The notes under the pieces were generated by a model that worked only from the letters and a program-made list of their open reading frames with translations, had not been told where the DNA came from and searched no databases. Positions 35,686-35,905 of a DNA stretch of 35,905 bases are shown one piece after another. Source of the DNA: Flavobacteriaceae bacterium (GTDB lineage Bacteria; Bacteroidota; Bacteroidia; Flavobacteriales; Flavobacteriaceae). The position numbers and the translations under genes were made by a program. The DNA is taken from NCBI GenBank assembly GCA_021647985.1, contig JAKITQ010000032.1, positions 1 to 35,905 of the forward strand, in the 5' to 3' direction. The first letter of the stretch is position 1. Each line of letters opens with the position of its first letter.

Positions 35686-35905
35686 ATGCAAAAATATTCA
35701 ATTTTTAAACACTATTTTATACTGTCCACCTTCCTATTATTGTTAAGCTTTTACAATATAAATGCCCAGGAAAAAACAACTTCATTAAAAAATATAACAG
35801 GTAAAGTAACCAATCTTAACGCAGCGCTGGCTGATGTAAATATTGTTATTAAAAACAGAAATATCGGTACAAAAACCAATGCCAAAGGTGCGTATGTCAT
35901 ACAAG
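35686..35905 (+). CDS. Receptor-type outer-membrane protein with CarboxypepD_reg-like domain (5' part only)
   Basis: The first 73 codons of a gene that runs past the window end. Residues 1-28 (MQKYSIFKHYF... ending NINAQ) form a signal peptide with a long hydrophobic core (FILSTFLLLLSF). Residues 36-73 (ITGKVTNLNAALADVNIVI, then IGTKTNAKGAYVIQ) match the N-terminal strand pattern of the CarboxypepD_reg-like domain, including G-x-V near the start and the T-N-A-x-G-x-Y turn. Such domains open most Bacteroidota TonB-dependent receptors, so this is probably one; other surface proteins with this domain cannot be excluded. The start lies 67 bp after the hydrolase gene. Confidence 0.75.
   Translation, partial: MQKYSIFKHYFILSTFLLLLSFYNINAQEKTTSLKNITGKVTNLNAALADVNIVIKNRNIGTKTNAKGAYVIQ

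Overview
The window is AT-rich chromosomal DNA from a member of the Bacteroidota, most likely a marine-type Flavobacteriaceae. The evidence is a TonB-dependent receptor paired with a DUF4249 lipoprotein, a division/cell-wall (dcw) cluster with a PASTA-tailed FtsI and a long-tailed FtsZ, several promoter candidates of the Bacteroidota TTTG / TAnnTTTG type, and abundant palindromic intergenic repeats. No rRNA, tRNA, CRISPR array, prophage or transposase gene was seen.

Layout. 1-6.0 kb (minus strand): the start of a glycerophosphodiester phosphodiesterase lipoprotein, a secreted propeller/toroid protein of unknown substrate, and a DUF4249 + TonB-dependent receptor pair. 6.0-12.2 kb (minus strand): an unplaced 76-residue ORF, a short-chain dehydrogenase, a small membrane protein, a DUF1456 protein, a membrane-anchored M20 peptidase and lysS. 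12.6-21.2 kb (plus strand): a 52-codon Pmp3/YqaE gene, lipB, gltB-gltD (glutamate synthase) and an OmpA-family lipoprotein. 21.3-34.6 kb (minus strand): the dcw operon mraZ-rsmH-ftsL-ftsI-murE-mraY-(murD fragment)-ftsW-murG-ftsQ-ftsA-ftsZ, read from a promoter region carrying three TGGTA boxes that look like a MraZ operator. 34.8 kb to the end (plus strand): an alpha/beta hydrolase and the start of another receptor-like protein.

The most notable point is inside the dcw operon. murD is reduced to its last 182 codons (the end of the central domain plus the C-terminal domain), with changes at conserved ligand-contact positions, and murC is absent from its usual place between murG and ftsQ, where a 78-bp gap is the widest in the operon. 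These are the two ligase steps immediately before MurE, which is intact. The cell must therefore carry MurC and MurD elsewhere, or the assembly is wrong, or the pathway is unusual.

A second theme is repeats at gene 3' ends. The stop codons of lysS and the DUF4249 gene, and the last codons of lipB, lie in or at the edge of palindromic or duplicated repeats. An inverted duplication (13.5 kb and 20.1 kb) flanks gltBD, and one of its copies is split by an insertion carrying another palindromic element that also occurs at 2.7 kb.
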